64,000 nt of DNA. Origin: Cyanoderma ruficeps. Taxonomy: Eukaryota; Chordata; Aves; Passeriformes; Timaliidae. Below, piece after piece: positions 39,341 through 52,550 of this stretch. Within the stretch, counting starts at the first letter, position 1; each line of letters opens with the position of its first letter. Under the pieces are notes generated by a model. The model ran no database searches, was not told the origin of the DNA, and saw only the letters and a list, made by a program, of their open reading frames with translations. Both the position numbers and the translations under genes were made by a program. Location: positions 7,977,089 through 8,041,088 of the forward strand of contig VZDJ01000219.1 of the NCBI GenBank assembly GCA_008694505.1, given 5' to 3'.

Positions 39341-42300
39341 CTGCAAAAAATTCACTCATCTTGAACGAGTCATGTTGGGTTTGTGCTTCTGTAAATCACA
39401 GCAATACTGCACTAAACCAAACCCCATCACCCTCCAGGATCCATGTCATGTCCCACCTCGGCCAAGGCACTCCAGCCCACCTGTACATGTTGCAAATTCC
39501 ACAAGCTGAACACCTGGAAATATTTCTCCCTTTCTGTTTATTCCCTCATCCTGATTTCTTGCAAAAATGTAAATTCCTGATTATATAAAGTTCATCATTT
39601 GTAAAAAGTGCTGACCATTACACACTGCCCTACCCCAGCAACACAAGGCACTAACCTTCTCTCTGCAAGCAGATCAGGAAACCCAGATGAAGCTGTGGGG
39701 AAAACAGGCAGAGACACAGAACATGGGGTTTGACAAAAGCAGTGACTTCCATACAGCAAGTATCCACTTCAAAGCCCAAATTTAGTGGAATGGCTGGTAC
39801 TCCTTTTCCTATTTGTTTTGTTTTAATGATTCATGTGTGCAGTTCATGAAGCACCATCCAGTTTTTCCCTGAAGGCTCTTTTAAAAATAAGCCAGCAAGA
39901 AGGAAACCTCTGAACAGCTACCTAAAGTGACCCTCAGAGTAATCACAAGCACCAGACTAAGATTTTCCCTTATATACAGGGGTGGGACCATAGAAGACAA
40001 AAGCTTTCCACCTTCCACACCATGTGTTGTGTGTTTAAAAGGAAAAAAGTAGTCTGTGTTTTCAACATATTAAATTCATAATCAGACCACATGAAACAAT
40101 CATAAGTGTTCCTTCTGCCTAAACATACTTAAACAATGCTTTTCACAAGAGAATAAAACTGCTGTGGCTTATCACAATATAAAACCCAGTAGCTCTGGTG
40201 GGGGTCTACAGACCTACAACAGTTTGTGATATGCAAAAAAGAAAGGAAAAAAAGCCCCTCCAGCATGGGGGGCTGAACAGCAAGCACAACTGTGAACCTA
40301 ATGGGTGACCTAGTGTTCTCCCACAGGCATTTGAGGATGTCCAAACACAAATGATGGATTTTACAAGGCAGACTGCTAAATGTCACATCCTTCGACAGCA
40401 CGGCTTAGCCTGACAAACCAATATGCCGACCCAGGGAGGCACAGGGTGGGGCTGGCTGGAGGAGCCACATCCACTGTGGATTTATTGGTTTGCATTGCTC
40501 AATAGCACCGAGAGGGTAGCGGATTGAAAGCAGCACTATCCCCCCTCTGCCGAGGCTGGCACAGCTGCAGATGGGAGCTGCACCCAGCTTTGGGCCCCCA
40601 GATCAAGGGCGATGTTGATCAAACCCTTTCTCCACTGGAGCCTGGACAAAAGCCCCCTCATCAACCCCTTCCCACCGATGCTCCTACAATTCAAAGTTCT
40701 CTTAGGAAGAAACAGCTGCAGTGCAAAAAGTAAACGAAGATTTTTCCTGGGCTGACAAACTATTCTGCAGTTTTCTTGGCAGACTCATTTCAGGCTCTTC
40801 AAAGGCGCCTGCCCTGTAGCCGGCCTGCGGCCTGTGCCCTCGCGGAGGGGCAGGCCTGCTCCAGGATTTTATTGCCATAAACTGATTGTTCACTTTTGAA
40901 GTGCTTTTTGTCACTCTAATTACAACTACCAGGGCTTTAACCAAACCAATAAAAGAACATTTAACAGCACTTTGGGGATGCTCATCGCTCTGCCCAAGCG
41001 TGACAATCTGGATGGTGCAGCTGTTACCACAACAGTTCACACTGCTGCAATCTCATTCAGGACGGCCTCCTGTGGCTCCTTTGGGAGAACTTATTCTAAA
41101 TATTGACTTTGCCAAACCAGAATGGGATTATTTCTATGCCTGTATGTCTTGATTTTGAACAACCTACAGAGTTGTTAATATCAGCAAGACTTTAGAAGCT
41201 TCTGTATTGTCGTTCAGTCTCGCTGGCGTGCATGAAGAGATACTTAAGTTTATCTGGGGGTTTTCACTCAATTTCACAGTTACAGATATCAAAAATAAAA
41301 ACTGGTTCAGGTCCCAGTCCCCCAAGACCACCCCAAGATTGAGAAGCCAAGTTAGGTCCTTCCTACAGGGCAGGAAAATTCTTCTAATGGCACACGAACC
41401 CAAGAAAAATAAAACTAAATTTTAAAAAAATCCATCTTCCACTTAACTCATTTCACTTATTCTTAAGAAAATGCTACTTTAAAAAATTCAAATTACTCAA
41501 ATACTCTTTTACATTGCTTTCTTTTTAAATTATGTGAAATAGGTCTTACATCCCAGGGCAGAATTCAGCAAGTCACTCCAAGTAGATGTGAAAGTCACAT
41601 TGCTATGTTTCCTCCAAAAAATGTGGGGAAAAAAAATATTTTTTGCAAAATACATATAGAATAGAACATAGAATTGTAAGAGGCAGAGCCAACAGTATAT
41701 GTTTTGTGGATCTCATTGATTTCTAAGCCTTGCAATCACAACAGCACAACTTTCTCCATGGTTCACAATTTCTCACAACTAGAACAGAGAGGGACTGAGA
41801 TGGAAACAACCCCAGAATTCACTGTGCTTTAAAACCATTTTCACTTAGTCCCACTTGTAGCACCATTATTACTTTCTAGACATTGGGCTACAATTGAGCT
41901 TTTGGAAATGGATTTTAACATTACAAATTGGATATACACAGTGCAAAACAACGGAGAAGCAAGCCAGGAGAAAGGCCAGGGCAGCAGGAGGTGCCCAGCA
42001 CTGCAGCACACACCTTCCAAATGAGACCCAGATGGATTTCCTTCCCTGATCTCCACCCAAGCTGAGAGGATGGGCCAGACTGTCAGAGAACAAGTACCCT
42101 TAAACATCTTGTTCTTACACACAATTACACTGTGAACAAAAATATCCATACCCAGGACAGACAGGAGTGAGACACCCACACATGTGTCTGGCAAATCTCA
42201 TTATCCTCTTCCATCGTTTATGAAAGAAAAGAATTTGTCAAGTGCTTTCTATATTGCTGTGTCACACAACCAAAAATGTCAGGAACTATAACACACTTTT

Positions 42301-45300
42301 TTTTACCTGCCTCAGTAACAGTACAGTGAGTTACAAGCCCTCAGGGCACTTCATTTGCAGGCTGTGGATAATAATCGTCCTTAATTGAGGTTTCTGGGTG
42401 CTACATACATATCACTAAATGTGCAAGAACTGCTACCAAAGAAATAACAATGCATACCTTGCCTCTCTCAAAACATACACCCACACTCTACAGAAAAATG
42501 CCAGAGCTTCAAGATGATTCATCTCAATTACTGATCTAACCAAAAGCTTTAGCAATAGTTAAAATTACTCTATTGTCTTTTTCTTGAAGTTCAGAAACAT
42601 CCCAGTTAGCTCGGAGTACTTCTGCATTTCTACATTCAGACACAGCAATCCAGCCCATCAAACCGAGACAAAGAAGTTTGCAGAGAAATTATCCTATGGG
42701 ACTTATTAGTGTTTTTCCTTTATTCCTTCCCACTACCCCATCCACAGCTGAGATTTAAGTAAATCATGAGCGATCTTAGGATATCCCCCGAGCTCTCTAA
42801 CTTCAAATACCATGGACAGGTTCTGCTGAGCATTCCCATGATAATGTAACGCACAGCCAACGAAAAAATGTGTCTGGAAAATTTCTCAGTGGAAGCGAAC
42901 CATGCACAGGCATGGATGTGCTCTGCAAATGGGAGCCAGTTGGTGCCATACTGCAAATATGTTCAGTGCTCGTCATAAAAGAGGGTCACTCCAGAGGAAA
43001 CAGACCTGTGATTTCATCCATGTTTTACAGTTGATCTGGATATTGTCCTACCAAGAAAAAGATACTGGTCAGAAAACTTCCTCCCCTGCTAAAGATTATG
43101 AATGTTGTTTGTTCAACAATATTAGATACAGAAGGAAAAAAGCACCATAAACAAAGATACAACCAAAAATTTTATATTATTCAAAAGAAGATATTAATAA
43201 TTACCTAAACTGGAAGTAAATCTTGCAATCAAGTCAAAGCCTAACCACAGATTCAGAAAAATCACTATCAGTTTGAAAGTGTAATTTCTTCTCTGGTTTG
43301 AGACAGAACTCCAGGGGGGGATGGAGGTGGGACAGACACACAGATAAAAGTCACTGCAGCCTGCCAGAAACTCAGGTAACTGCTGATTGAGTGCAGCATA
43401 CCGAGAGGTCTCAACCCTAAATGAAGGCCTCAGCATGGTGTCTGCTGCTTGCAAGCAAAACAAAGACTCCCAGAGTGCTTGGTCTCACCCTAGTCCCCAA
43501 CAGCACAAGGTATTCACACACCGAGTGGGAGAATTTTGAGATGGATATTCACTGATTATCCACTTCAAACATGTTTTTGCAAGGCAGGCTGACCCAACTC
43601 AAGCATCACATTTCTGGTGTAGATGATGGTATTGGGTTTCAGGGCAGCCAAATCGGCATCACTTGTCAAGGCCATCAAACAAAACCTGAAGAATAACCAC
43701 ACAAATCAATATCAAATACTTTTGACCAAGAACAGATTTTTTACATATTAATCTAAGTAAAGACCTGATCTTTCCATTCATATGGATGCCTGCTAATTGC
43801 ACTACCAAAAAAAGCTATAAACCTGTTAATGAACAGCCAACTACACATATTACAAATAAAGTCTTCCTATTTTCTAAATTATCAGCTTCTAAAACAAACC
43901 ACAGAGATAACTGCATGAAAAAAAAAATACCAAAAACCGAACCTGGCCAGCGATTATTAAAAAAAAAGAAGCTGATTTTTTACCATGTTGGCTTTTCCAT
44001 GTATAACTCAATTAGCATGGAAACCTGTATGAAAACCACATCCTGATGTTTGTTGGCTGCAAGAGCATAAAATCACTTATGCAGATCCCAAGGTGCACTG
44101 GCCTGCAGAGCTGTCTGTCATTTATTTCCTAAGTGCATGGCATTCTGGCACAGCACAGGTTAGGGTTTTTTAAGACATCTGATTTACTTCAAGGGTACCT
44201 TGAAGAGTCAACTTAGCATGAAAACACATCCACATTTCATAAAGGTCATTCTAAAGTAACATCTGCTATTGATTCAGTGTGAAAACTCCCAAGCAATCAC
44301 CATAAACAGTTACTTAAACAATCTGCTCTTCAGTAAAAATTACTCAAAGGGAGTAATCCCGTTCCATGCAAAAAATAATTTTGTTATTCATCTCTTGATT
44401 ACAGAAATATAGGGAGAAAAAGGACGTTGGTTGGAGAATTATGCTGGTGTCATCAATACAATCAGGACAAAGCTCCTCAAGTAGAGCCATCACTTAACAC
44501 TTGGAAAATTTCAGTTCAGGTGGGCAAGTTCAAGGCATTCGAGGGTGCCGTGATGAGACTTCCCCAAATCCTTTTCCAATTCACCCAGGGAGGATGAGAA
44601 GGAGGGATCTAAGTCTACATAAGTCACTTGCTTTTCAAAGTTGAGGCAACCAACCACTGCAGGACGGGAGGAACATTTACGGCAGTGAAACCTTCGTGGT
44701 GATCAAAGGCGCTTTCATGCATTTAAAACATCTCCACTTGCTTTGCAGCTGAATGTGTGAAACCTCCTAAAGGGAGCGAGGTGTGAACCTCCTGACAGAG
44801 TTTTGCTACCTTGAGCCGGTTTTCAGTCCCACCCTCGAGTCTCCAGCAATCGCCATGCTCTGTCACTGCTCCCACGTGGGTGAGGACAGAGGTCCGAGGG
44901 AAAAACCCCACACCATCATCCGATTCATCACGAAATTCGGGGCAAAGGGCCTGCATTGGCACCCATTTAATTTCCAAAGTCCCTCTCTAGTTCTGCACTT
45001 CCTAAGAAAAAAGGAGCAGGGGGCTGGGGAAATAAGAGTTGTGATAATGTGAACAGCGATGTTTTCAGGCTGAAACTATTCAGGCCATTTAGCGCTTTCC
45101 AAACAACTCCAAACCTTTTTTCAACCTGATTTTCCTCATGGTTAAGCAACAGACACACACATTAATTAAAGCACTCATTTAACTCAGGTCAGAATTAGTT
45201 GAAGGCCTTTTTCCAGAGGAGAAAGAAAACTGGAAACCATCCTAAGCAGAGGAATTATTCAGTCACTGGATTTTTCACTACCTGTTGCTTCCTGGGGATA

Positions 45301-48300
45301 ACTGCTCATAAACAGACTGAGGCTTACACATCTTGGCTCAATTCTGTAGTCCTCATAACAGGCCAGGTGACTGCTTTTTCCTTCAGCCTCGGTGGTTTCA
45401 GGAGATTGTCATATGCACAGAGATCCCACCTCAGCAAACTCCTCCTGGCCACAGACCTTGCAGTGCCCTCCCAAAGCCCAACATACACACAGCTCACCCA
45501 GGCCTTGGGACTTGATTATGCAAATATTTAAAACCATTTGGTCTCTCGCCCACCCCCAGTTACAAATGCCAATATATATCAGTTCCTTAAACAGCCCAGT
45601 CTGAAATACTTGGGACTATTTCGCAGTAAGACACAGTTCACCTGGATGCCTACCCCTTGCATTGCAGGGTATTACATTAAAAAAAACACAAGGGCAGTAT
45701 AGAAGCAAGACCTACTTGCTGAGTTTATATCACTATTGAAATACACTTCTTATGCACCTACCCAGGTGTGGATTCTCTCCCATTTTTGAAATAGCCCGAC
45801 TCAAGCAGCACCCTCAATCAGCACCCCCTTTTCAAGAGGGAAAAGCACTTTTTTTTTTTTAATATGGCTACACATTACACACATCCCATCCAAAGGCAGC
45901 TCTGTGCAAGGAGTCATAATGAGAGGAAGTACCTGCATTTTAAAGGCAGAGAAATCAGTCCAGGCTAAGAAGCTCTGCAACAGAAAAGGTATTTACAGCA
46001 GAAACGCTCATGGTGTCTACAAACATCAGTGTGAAAACTCAGTCTGGCACAATTGTTTATGTTCAAGCACACAATAAACAATTGGTTTTACAAATTTTAG
46101 GTATGTGAAAACACATTAATATGTCTGCCAGAAAGATCCCAGGGACAGCCATAAACACTGTTGACATGATAAACTCAATTAGTTCAGTAAACAAGTCACT
46201 GATACATTCATTTAGAAAACCTTCGGTGGCATGTTATCAGGTTTTGAGTCACATATCCTACATTAACAAACAAAGATGTTTTTGCATGTTAAGATTCACA
46301 CCCTCCTCTTTAATCCCACAGCTACCCAGAACTCCTCTGCAGCAAATCCCATGCTCTTGAGACAACTTAATAACTAAGCCTGTGGAGCAGAGAGAGCCCA
46401 GAGCCAGCTCAGTAAGCTGAACTTCACAGGAACATTCATTTAAATCGTTATTTCCAATCCCTGCTCCCAGCAGGAATCCTGCCTTTGGCTCTCCATGGCA
46501 GGCTGCCCCTCAGGCTGCTGGGGCTCCTGGCTGTGGGTGAGCAGCCACTGCTGCTGTGCCCACAACCCCCTGAGCCAGGGCATTATTCAACTCCACTGAA
46601 CTTGCTGAAATGGGGGAAAGACCCCATCATGCCCAACTCCACTGTCTGGTCTGGCTTTTTCCAAGTTACACTCCAGGCACTGCTGCCACATGGAAGATGC
46701 ACCACAGTTTGCTATTGCTGCTTTCAATAATCACAATAAAACTGTGGGAGCTTAGATAAATACACCCTAATTCTGTCAAGTTTTCATTCACCTCAGTGAT
46801 TTTAATTTTTTTTTAATACCAACGCAGCTGATGAATTTTTCAGCAGAGCATCCTCTCTGGAGACCAGAGCAGGCGCTGCATGAGAGGCTTTGAGAGGTTT
46901 CTTGTGCTGGTGGTGTAGGAGGTTGGGCATCCCTGCTCCAGTGAAACAGAACCCACATGATCAGAGCCAAAGCACACACTGTCCAAACCACCTCAGTGCC
47001 AATACAAAAATCTCTCCTTTTTTGTAAGAATCAGAATGGAATTTTATTTGCCTTAACGACCTGTGTGAAATCCAGTCGTCAGGAAGCAGAATTTAATCCT
47101 CTCTCCTCCCAGCAAGTGTAATAGTTGATGTTTTCCTTGGCAGTCAGGTCTGTTTCAGAAACACATTAGGAAAACCACAGAGGTGACAAGGTGCATTTTC
47201 AGGGCAGATCCTCTACACTAAGGATGAAGTTTGTTTTATCAAAACGGAAAAACTTAGGCCTTCTTCCACTTTTCAAGAAGTTAAAAGCTTGATACAACAA
47301 CAAATTTAGATTTAGTCATCCAGTAATCATTGATTCAGAAGTAGCCTTGGGAAATTCAGACCTGGGAAGGCAAAGGTTCTCCTGCTCCCAAAACACAAGT
47401 CCCCTCATACAGGAACCACCACACACTGACACTTCATGGATCTCAGATCCTGATTCGCCAGAGGATGGCTCGCCAAGTTAATTCATTCTAACTAAAGCAA
47501 GCATGCATCTTCACAGCTGAATTCAACATTAAATTCAGTTCAAAGTACCCCAGCACGCCTCCACGTAAGGTGATGCTTTCTGAGGACAGTTGTGCCCTTT
47601 CCCACAGCCACTCGCTTCAGCCTAGGGAAAAAGAGAAAATGTGCCCACTGGGGAAAATGTATCCAAACTGGTAAAGAAATCACCCCTTCCCTGAGGAAAT
47701 AAATCCACACAATCCAGCACAGGCAGACATGAAGTTGTCAGTGTTTCACAGCAAGGGAGATGGGTTTGTACATACACAGCCAGAGCCTGATGTCACCCAG
47801 GGCAGTTTCAGAGCTGCTTTTTTTTATTGGCCTTGCTCAAGGCATACAATGAATATGACAACAATTAAAAAAAAAGAACAGAAATATTTTTACTCCCTGG
47901 TTTAGACACTGGCTGCTAAAATGCATGCTTGTCTCGGTTCAGGGCATGGAAAGTTTGATTTTAACAGGAATTAATCTGTTTACCACAGACTGTATTAATT
48001 AGAGTTTATTGCAGAACTGTATTCTGTGCTAGAAAAACATCACCACACATTTATCAAATTTTAACCATGATTATTGTGTTTTATTGTTTCATAAACTTTC
48101 AAAATGTCATGTCATGATCTATTTCATCTCAGACTTTCCTTTCCATCTAGAAACCATTACATATGCTCCAAGGAGAAGCCAACCCAGGTGCACATGTATG
48201 TACTGCAGGATCTTGCTTGCAATGAAAACTATCTGCAGTTGATTCTCGTGGAGACCAATCTTCACAGGCATTATATGAAGCCAGAGCTAAATAACAAACA

Positions 48301-51300
48301 GTGTTTGTGAAAACCATACGTTTTCCTGCAGGCAAAAAGAAAAAAAAAAAAAAAGGGTGGGGAGGAAATACAATTAGTGCACTAACAGCAATTCCAAGCT
48401 AATGAAATTCTGAGACATCAGCAAAGCTCCAGAGATGCCTTGCTGTAATTTCAGATGTTGGGCTTTTGTGGAAGAGCCCAGCAGCCACAAAAAATGCACC
48501 AAATTTTAGAAAAATACTTTACTGGCATCAAAGGCAAACCACATGGTATAGAGCAGAGACAGACAAGCCGAAGGGCACTGCTGGTGCTTCTGCCTCCATA
48601 AATAGTGCTGCTGGTCCAAATGCCCTCAAAGGGATATGATGAGCTCCAGTGTGCCAGAATGACAGTGGAGAACCATCATGAGTGGGCTGCCCATGTCACT
48701 GGAGATCTGAGAACTCAAACTGATCCATGTTCTCTCTTCCCTGCTACAGCAGCACTGAACTTCCAGCAATGTTTCTTTGCTTCAGTAAATGAGCCCTCAC
48801 AAGCTCCAGACCCCCTCAGCTACAGCAGTGGCCATGTGTGCACTAATCCTCCCTGCCAGTTTATTCCAGCATTCACATTCCCACGTGGGAATTTAATTTA
48901 CAGCCCCTCTGTGCTCACCCATCCCTCTTCTGCAGACTCAATTAATTCATCAGTTCAAACTCTGTGTGATAGGGGGAGGATGTCTGGGTGAGGTCTGGAT
49001 CTTCTTTGAGCCCAATTGCAAGGGTTCCGTGTTCTCTGTCTTTCTGTGATGGTTTTCCACTGGGACAGGGGAGATGCTGGGACAACAAAGGCTCAGTCTG
49101 TGGACGCCTGCAATTCCCCCAGGAGCTGCTGAACTGATTTGACCCAGCACTTAAAAGGCATCATGCTCCAGGCAAAATCTTGCTTGGCTCAGCCCAACAC
49201 AAGCTTCCCCTCAAGAGACAGGGAAGGCCATCCCCACACTCCTGTAATCACAGCTGAGCTGATATCAAAGAGCACTTAGGGGATGGAGGCGGGCTCTGGA
49301 GCAGGTTACCCCAGCACCCAAGGGTGGCTGCAAGAGCTGCGAAGGGACAGGGCTGTGCCTGACCCCACACAAACAGAGGAAGGCTGGGAGGTGCAGCTGG
49401 TGGATGCTGGGCTGACAGAGCCTCCTCCTGCAGAAGCACTGCCCTGCCCTGCTCTGCACAGCACGTGATTGACCACTGACCCCAAAGGTGTCGCAGATCA
49501 GCCAATACCTGTCACTGAACCTCTGCCCCTCCATCCCACCAGGGACAGGAGCCACTGTCTCAAAGACTTCAATGCCTAAAGGATCCAGCACGGAAACTGG
49601 TAAAACCAATCCATGAACTGCATTAAAACTCCATTTTCATCTCCCAAAGCAGAGGCTCCTGGCAAGGGAAGGCCTCACCATGTACACACAGGGTCAGGAC
49701 ACTGCTTTAAGGGACGAAGTAGCTGCAGGAGCTCCCCCCACCTCCCCAGACATGCTCCAGACACAATGAGGAGACCTCTGGGGCTGTACTGGCCCCTCTC
49801 AGGGAGCTTGTCCATTACAGCAGACAGACTCATAAGAATCCCCAAACCCTACATAATTGATTTTATGCATATTCTGCAGATTTTATGCATATTTCCTATC
49901 TTTCCTGGCAGCAGAGTGGATACAAGAAGAATCAGGTCCAGGATTACTTGCTAAACAGATGGAAAAAGTCTGTCCCCCGGAGAAAGTACCACTGAATAAA
50001 ATTCAAAGCAGGAGTGCTAAACCTGTAACATCTAGGCCAGTATCGAACACCAACTACTGGATCTCTGCCTCCCTCTCTGATCTTACAAAAGTCAAACAAA
50101 TGTCAAAAGCTTCCTACTTCCTCAGCACCAAATACACTACTTGATGCTCACAAAGTGCCTCTATCACATCTCCTTCACACCATCACTTGCAATATTTTTA
50201 TCCTGCTTTTTATAAAGCCTGGAGAGGTCAATATTACCTCATAAATTCTGAAAACAATAGGGTTTACAAGTGCAAGAAACAATTTTTCCCCCTTTTAAAT
50301 TTTTCTGGTTGGAGAAGTTTGCGGGGATTTCTGCCAGGCCCTAGTGGAAAGTTTTCACATCTGCACTGTACAATTAAAATGTCAAAGCTGGAGATTATTT
50401 AGGGTATTAAGAGTAAATCTAAAGAAAAGCCACACATTTTAAAGAGTAAATTTTTTGCTGAATTGTGCCAAGACTATCTCCTCTTTCGAGCCAATATTTC
50501 ATGTTCTGTTACAACTATATACCAGGACCTAGCCAGTTTTTAAACTCTTTCGGCCACTTTGTCCCCTTCCACTCCAGATTTCTTTTTCAGCCCCATCTGC
50601 AGCAATGCCTCAACATTACACACAATGCCACCCAACCTGCCACCAGCACACACCTTTGGCTTTGCTGGGTGAGAAATTTGGATTCAGGGGGTGAATACCT
50701 ACAGAAAGTCTGATGTCTGAGGGTCTGACATCAGCTGGAGAAGTGCAGCTGTGTTACTCACACTTGGATCACGGGGACTGTGTTTCTTAAACTCTCAGTA
50801 ACAATTGTAGATCAGAGCTCCTGCCACACAAATGAAACAAGTTCAACTGTTCAGTGCAGCAGGTTCCCACCCACATTTTGCAGCTCTGCACTGCTACCTG
50901 CATACTTGAAGCAGGATGCTGACAGCATCAGAATATTGCACTCAGAGCCAAAGAAAGTGAATGCTCAAGTGTGGGACTGGAGGAGAGGGTTGTTTTGTGG
51001 GTAGCATATTTGGGTTTTTTAAAATTGACAAATCAATCACAGGGACACCTTAGATCACAGCAGGCTCATGGTTTCCACAGGTTCTTCTGTGAGCTACAGA
51101 GGAGGCGCAATGCTAGGTCACAGCAGCAGCACCTCTGCTCCAGTGGTGTGACTCAGTGACCTGCTAGGCCAGAGGAGTCCAGAGCACAAGAGCAGGCTGG
51201 TTTCCTGCAGGACCACTTGTTCATTTTGGCTGCGTTTATATGACACAAAAGTGAGGGAGTGATGAACTCAAGCTCGAGAAAAGTTTACTTATGTCGACGT

Positions 51301-51647
51301 TTGAAATAGAACTTGTACATTTTCAAGTAGAATTTTTATCCAGTAACTCTGGGGGGAAAATCCCAAATAAACATCTGTTTCACACACAACTCAATTTCTA
51401 CCAAATGCAATCAATTTATTTCCTCCTGAAAAGCAAATCTTGTCTCTCCCCACACTGGACCAGGACACAGCAGATGCTCTTCAGCCCCCTCGAAAAGGAC
51501 AACCAGTGCCAGCCAGCACACTACAGCTCTGTAAAGAGGGTTCACATTGTCTTTGTCTCTGTGGGCACCACACCCCAAACTCTCCAGCACATGTTGCTGT
51601 AGTTCAAATAAAATCAAAATAATTTTAAAAATACACTAATTTCTTAC

Positions 51648-51704
51648 TGATGGGACTTGTTCAATCCAACGCTGTATCTCATTTTCCCGGTACTTTGCCT
51701 CAGG
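51648..51704 (-). other. Best candidate coding exon, minus strand
   Basis: The minus strand reads an acceptor CGTGATTATTTACTCAG, then 57 bases, then a donor CCATCA|GTAAGA. The 57 bases are exactly 19 codons and encode PEAKYRENEIQRWIEQVPS, a hydrophilic, Glu/Arg/Gln-rich peptide that reads like a helical part of a real protein and uses CpG-containing Arg codons (CGG, CGT). Phase is 0-0, matching the candidates at 38800-38853 and 35296-35370. I cannot assign it to a family. If real, this window lies inside a minus-strand gene with introns of many kilobases. Confidence 0.38.
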
Positions 51705-52542
51705 CTGAGTAAATAATCACGAGTTTCACTCAGCCTAAGTGAAGGCCAGATTTGGACAGCAGCATCCTTACCAAGAACTAGAACTAATGGCTTTGCAATT
51801 TGATAATGTGAACCAGAGTAAGGAGGAAATCATTTTGGCAGAATTGAGCAGAACTGAAACTGAAAGGTCAATCTATTTCAGGAGTGGTACCACAACACTA
51901 CAGAATCTACAGTTAAACCACCCGCAGGAAATATGATCATCTTCTGGATGATCTGTTTGGAACATTGGGCAAATCAATGTGTACATGAGCCTAATAAAAA
52001 TCTCTATGTCCTAATAAAAACCTTTCAATCATAATAAAGAAAAAATCTGTTAACAATAGGCAAAATAATACTGACCAACAAAAACTAGAACTGGGACTGA
52101 CTGCAAGCCAAGGACATAAAGTTACATTCCCTTTAAGAGCTACCTGAAAATTACAATATCTTGTTGCATACAGCAGAGAGAGCAGGGATTCACTCAGCAC
52201 GCAGGGGCTGCACTGAAGGCTGTGGGAGGAGGATGACTAAATTAATGTCCTCAAGTAAACTGCTGCAAAAATATGTATTCCTGTCTAATTTAATCGTTAT
52301 GGTTCCCTCCTGCTCTTTTGAGAGAAGATTCACGAAAGGGCAGCAGAGCACTGAGCAAGAGAGGATGAGATGGAAGCAAGGCAGGAGCTGAGAGGAGCAG
52401 GTTCCCTTTCACGCACAGGTATGTAGTTTATGATGTTTGAACTGTAGCCTACATGAGTCATCTTTCCCCCAAAATCGTGTCTAACCCAATGTGAAAAACA
52501 TTAATGATGCAGATTTGCCTCCTTTTGTTTTTAATTATTCAT

Positions 52543-52550
52543 ATGCAAAT
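52543..52550 (+). promoter_or_regulatory. Octamer (POU) motif in an AT-rich element
   Basis: ATGCAAAT, the consensus of POU-domain octamer factors, directly follows a TTAATTATTCAT stretch with a homeodomain-type TAATTA-like core, and a GCAGATTTGCC element lies about 30 bases before it. The combination is typical of conserved developmental enhancers. An octamer alone is expected a few times by chance in 64 kb, so the call is weak. Confidence 0.25.

Noticed and set aside
8742..52550. Six octamer motifs (8742, 13707, 23974, 31251, 45518, 52543)
   Set aside because: About two to three are expected by chance in 64 kb of this composition and they are not clustered.
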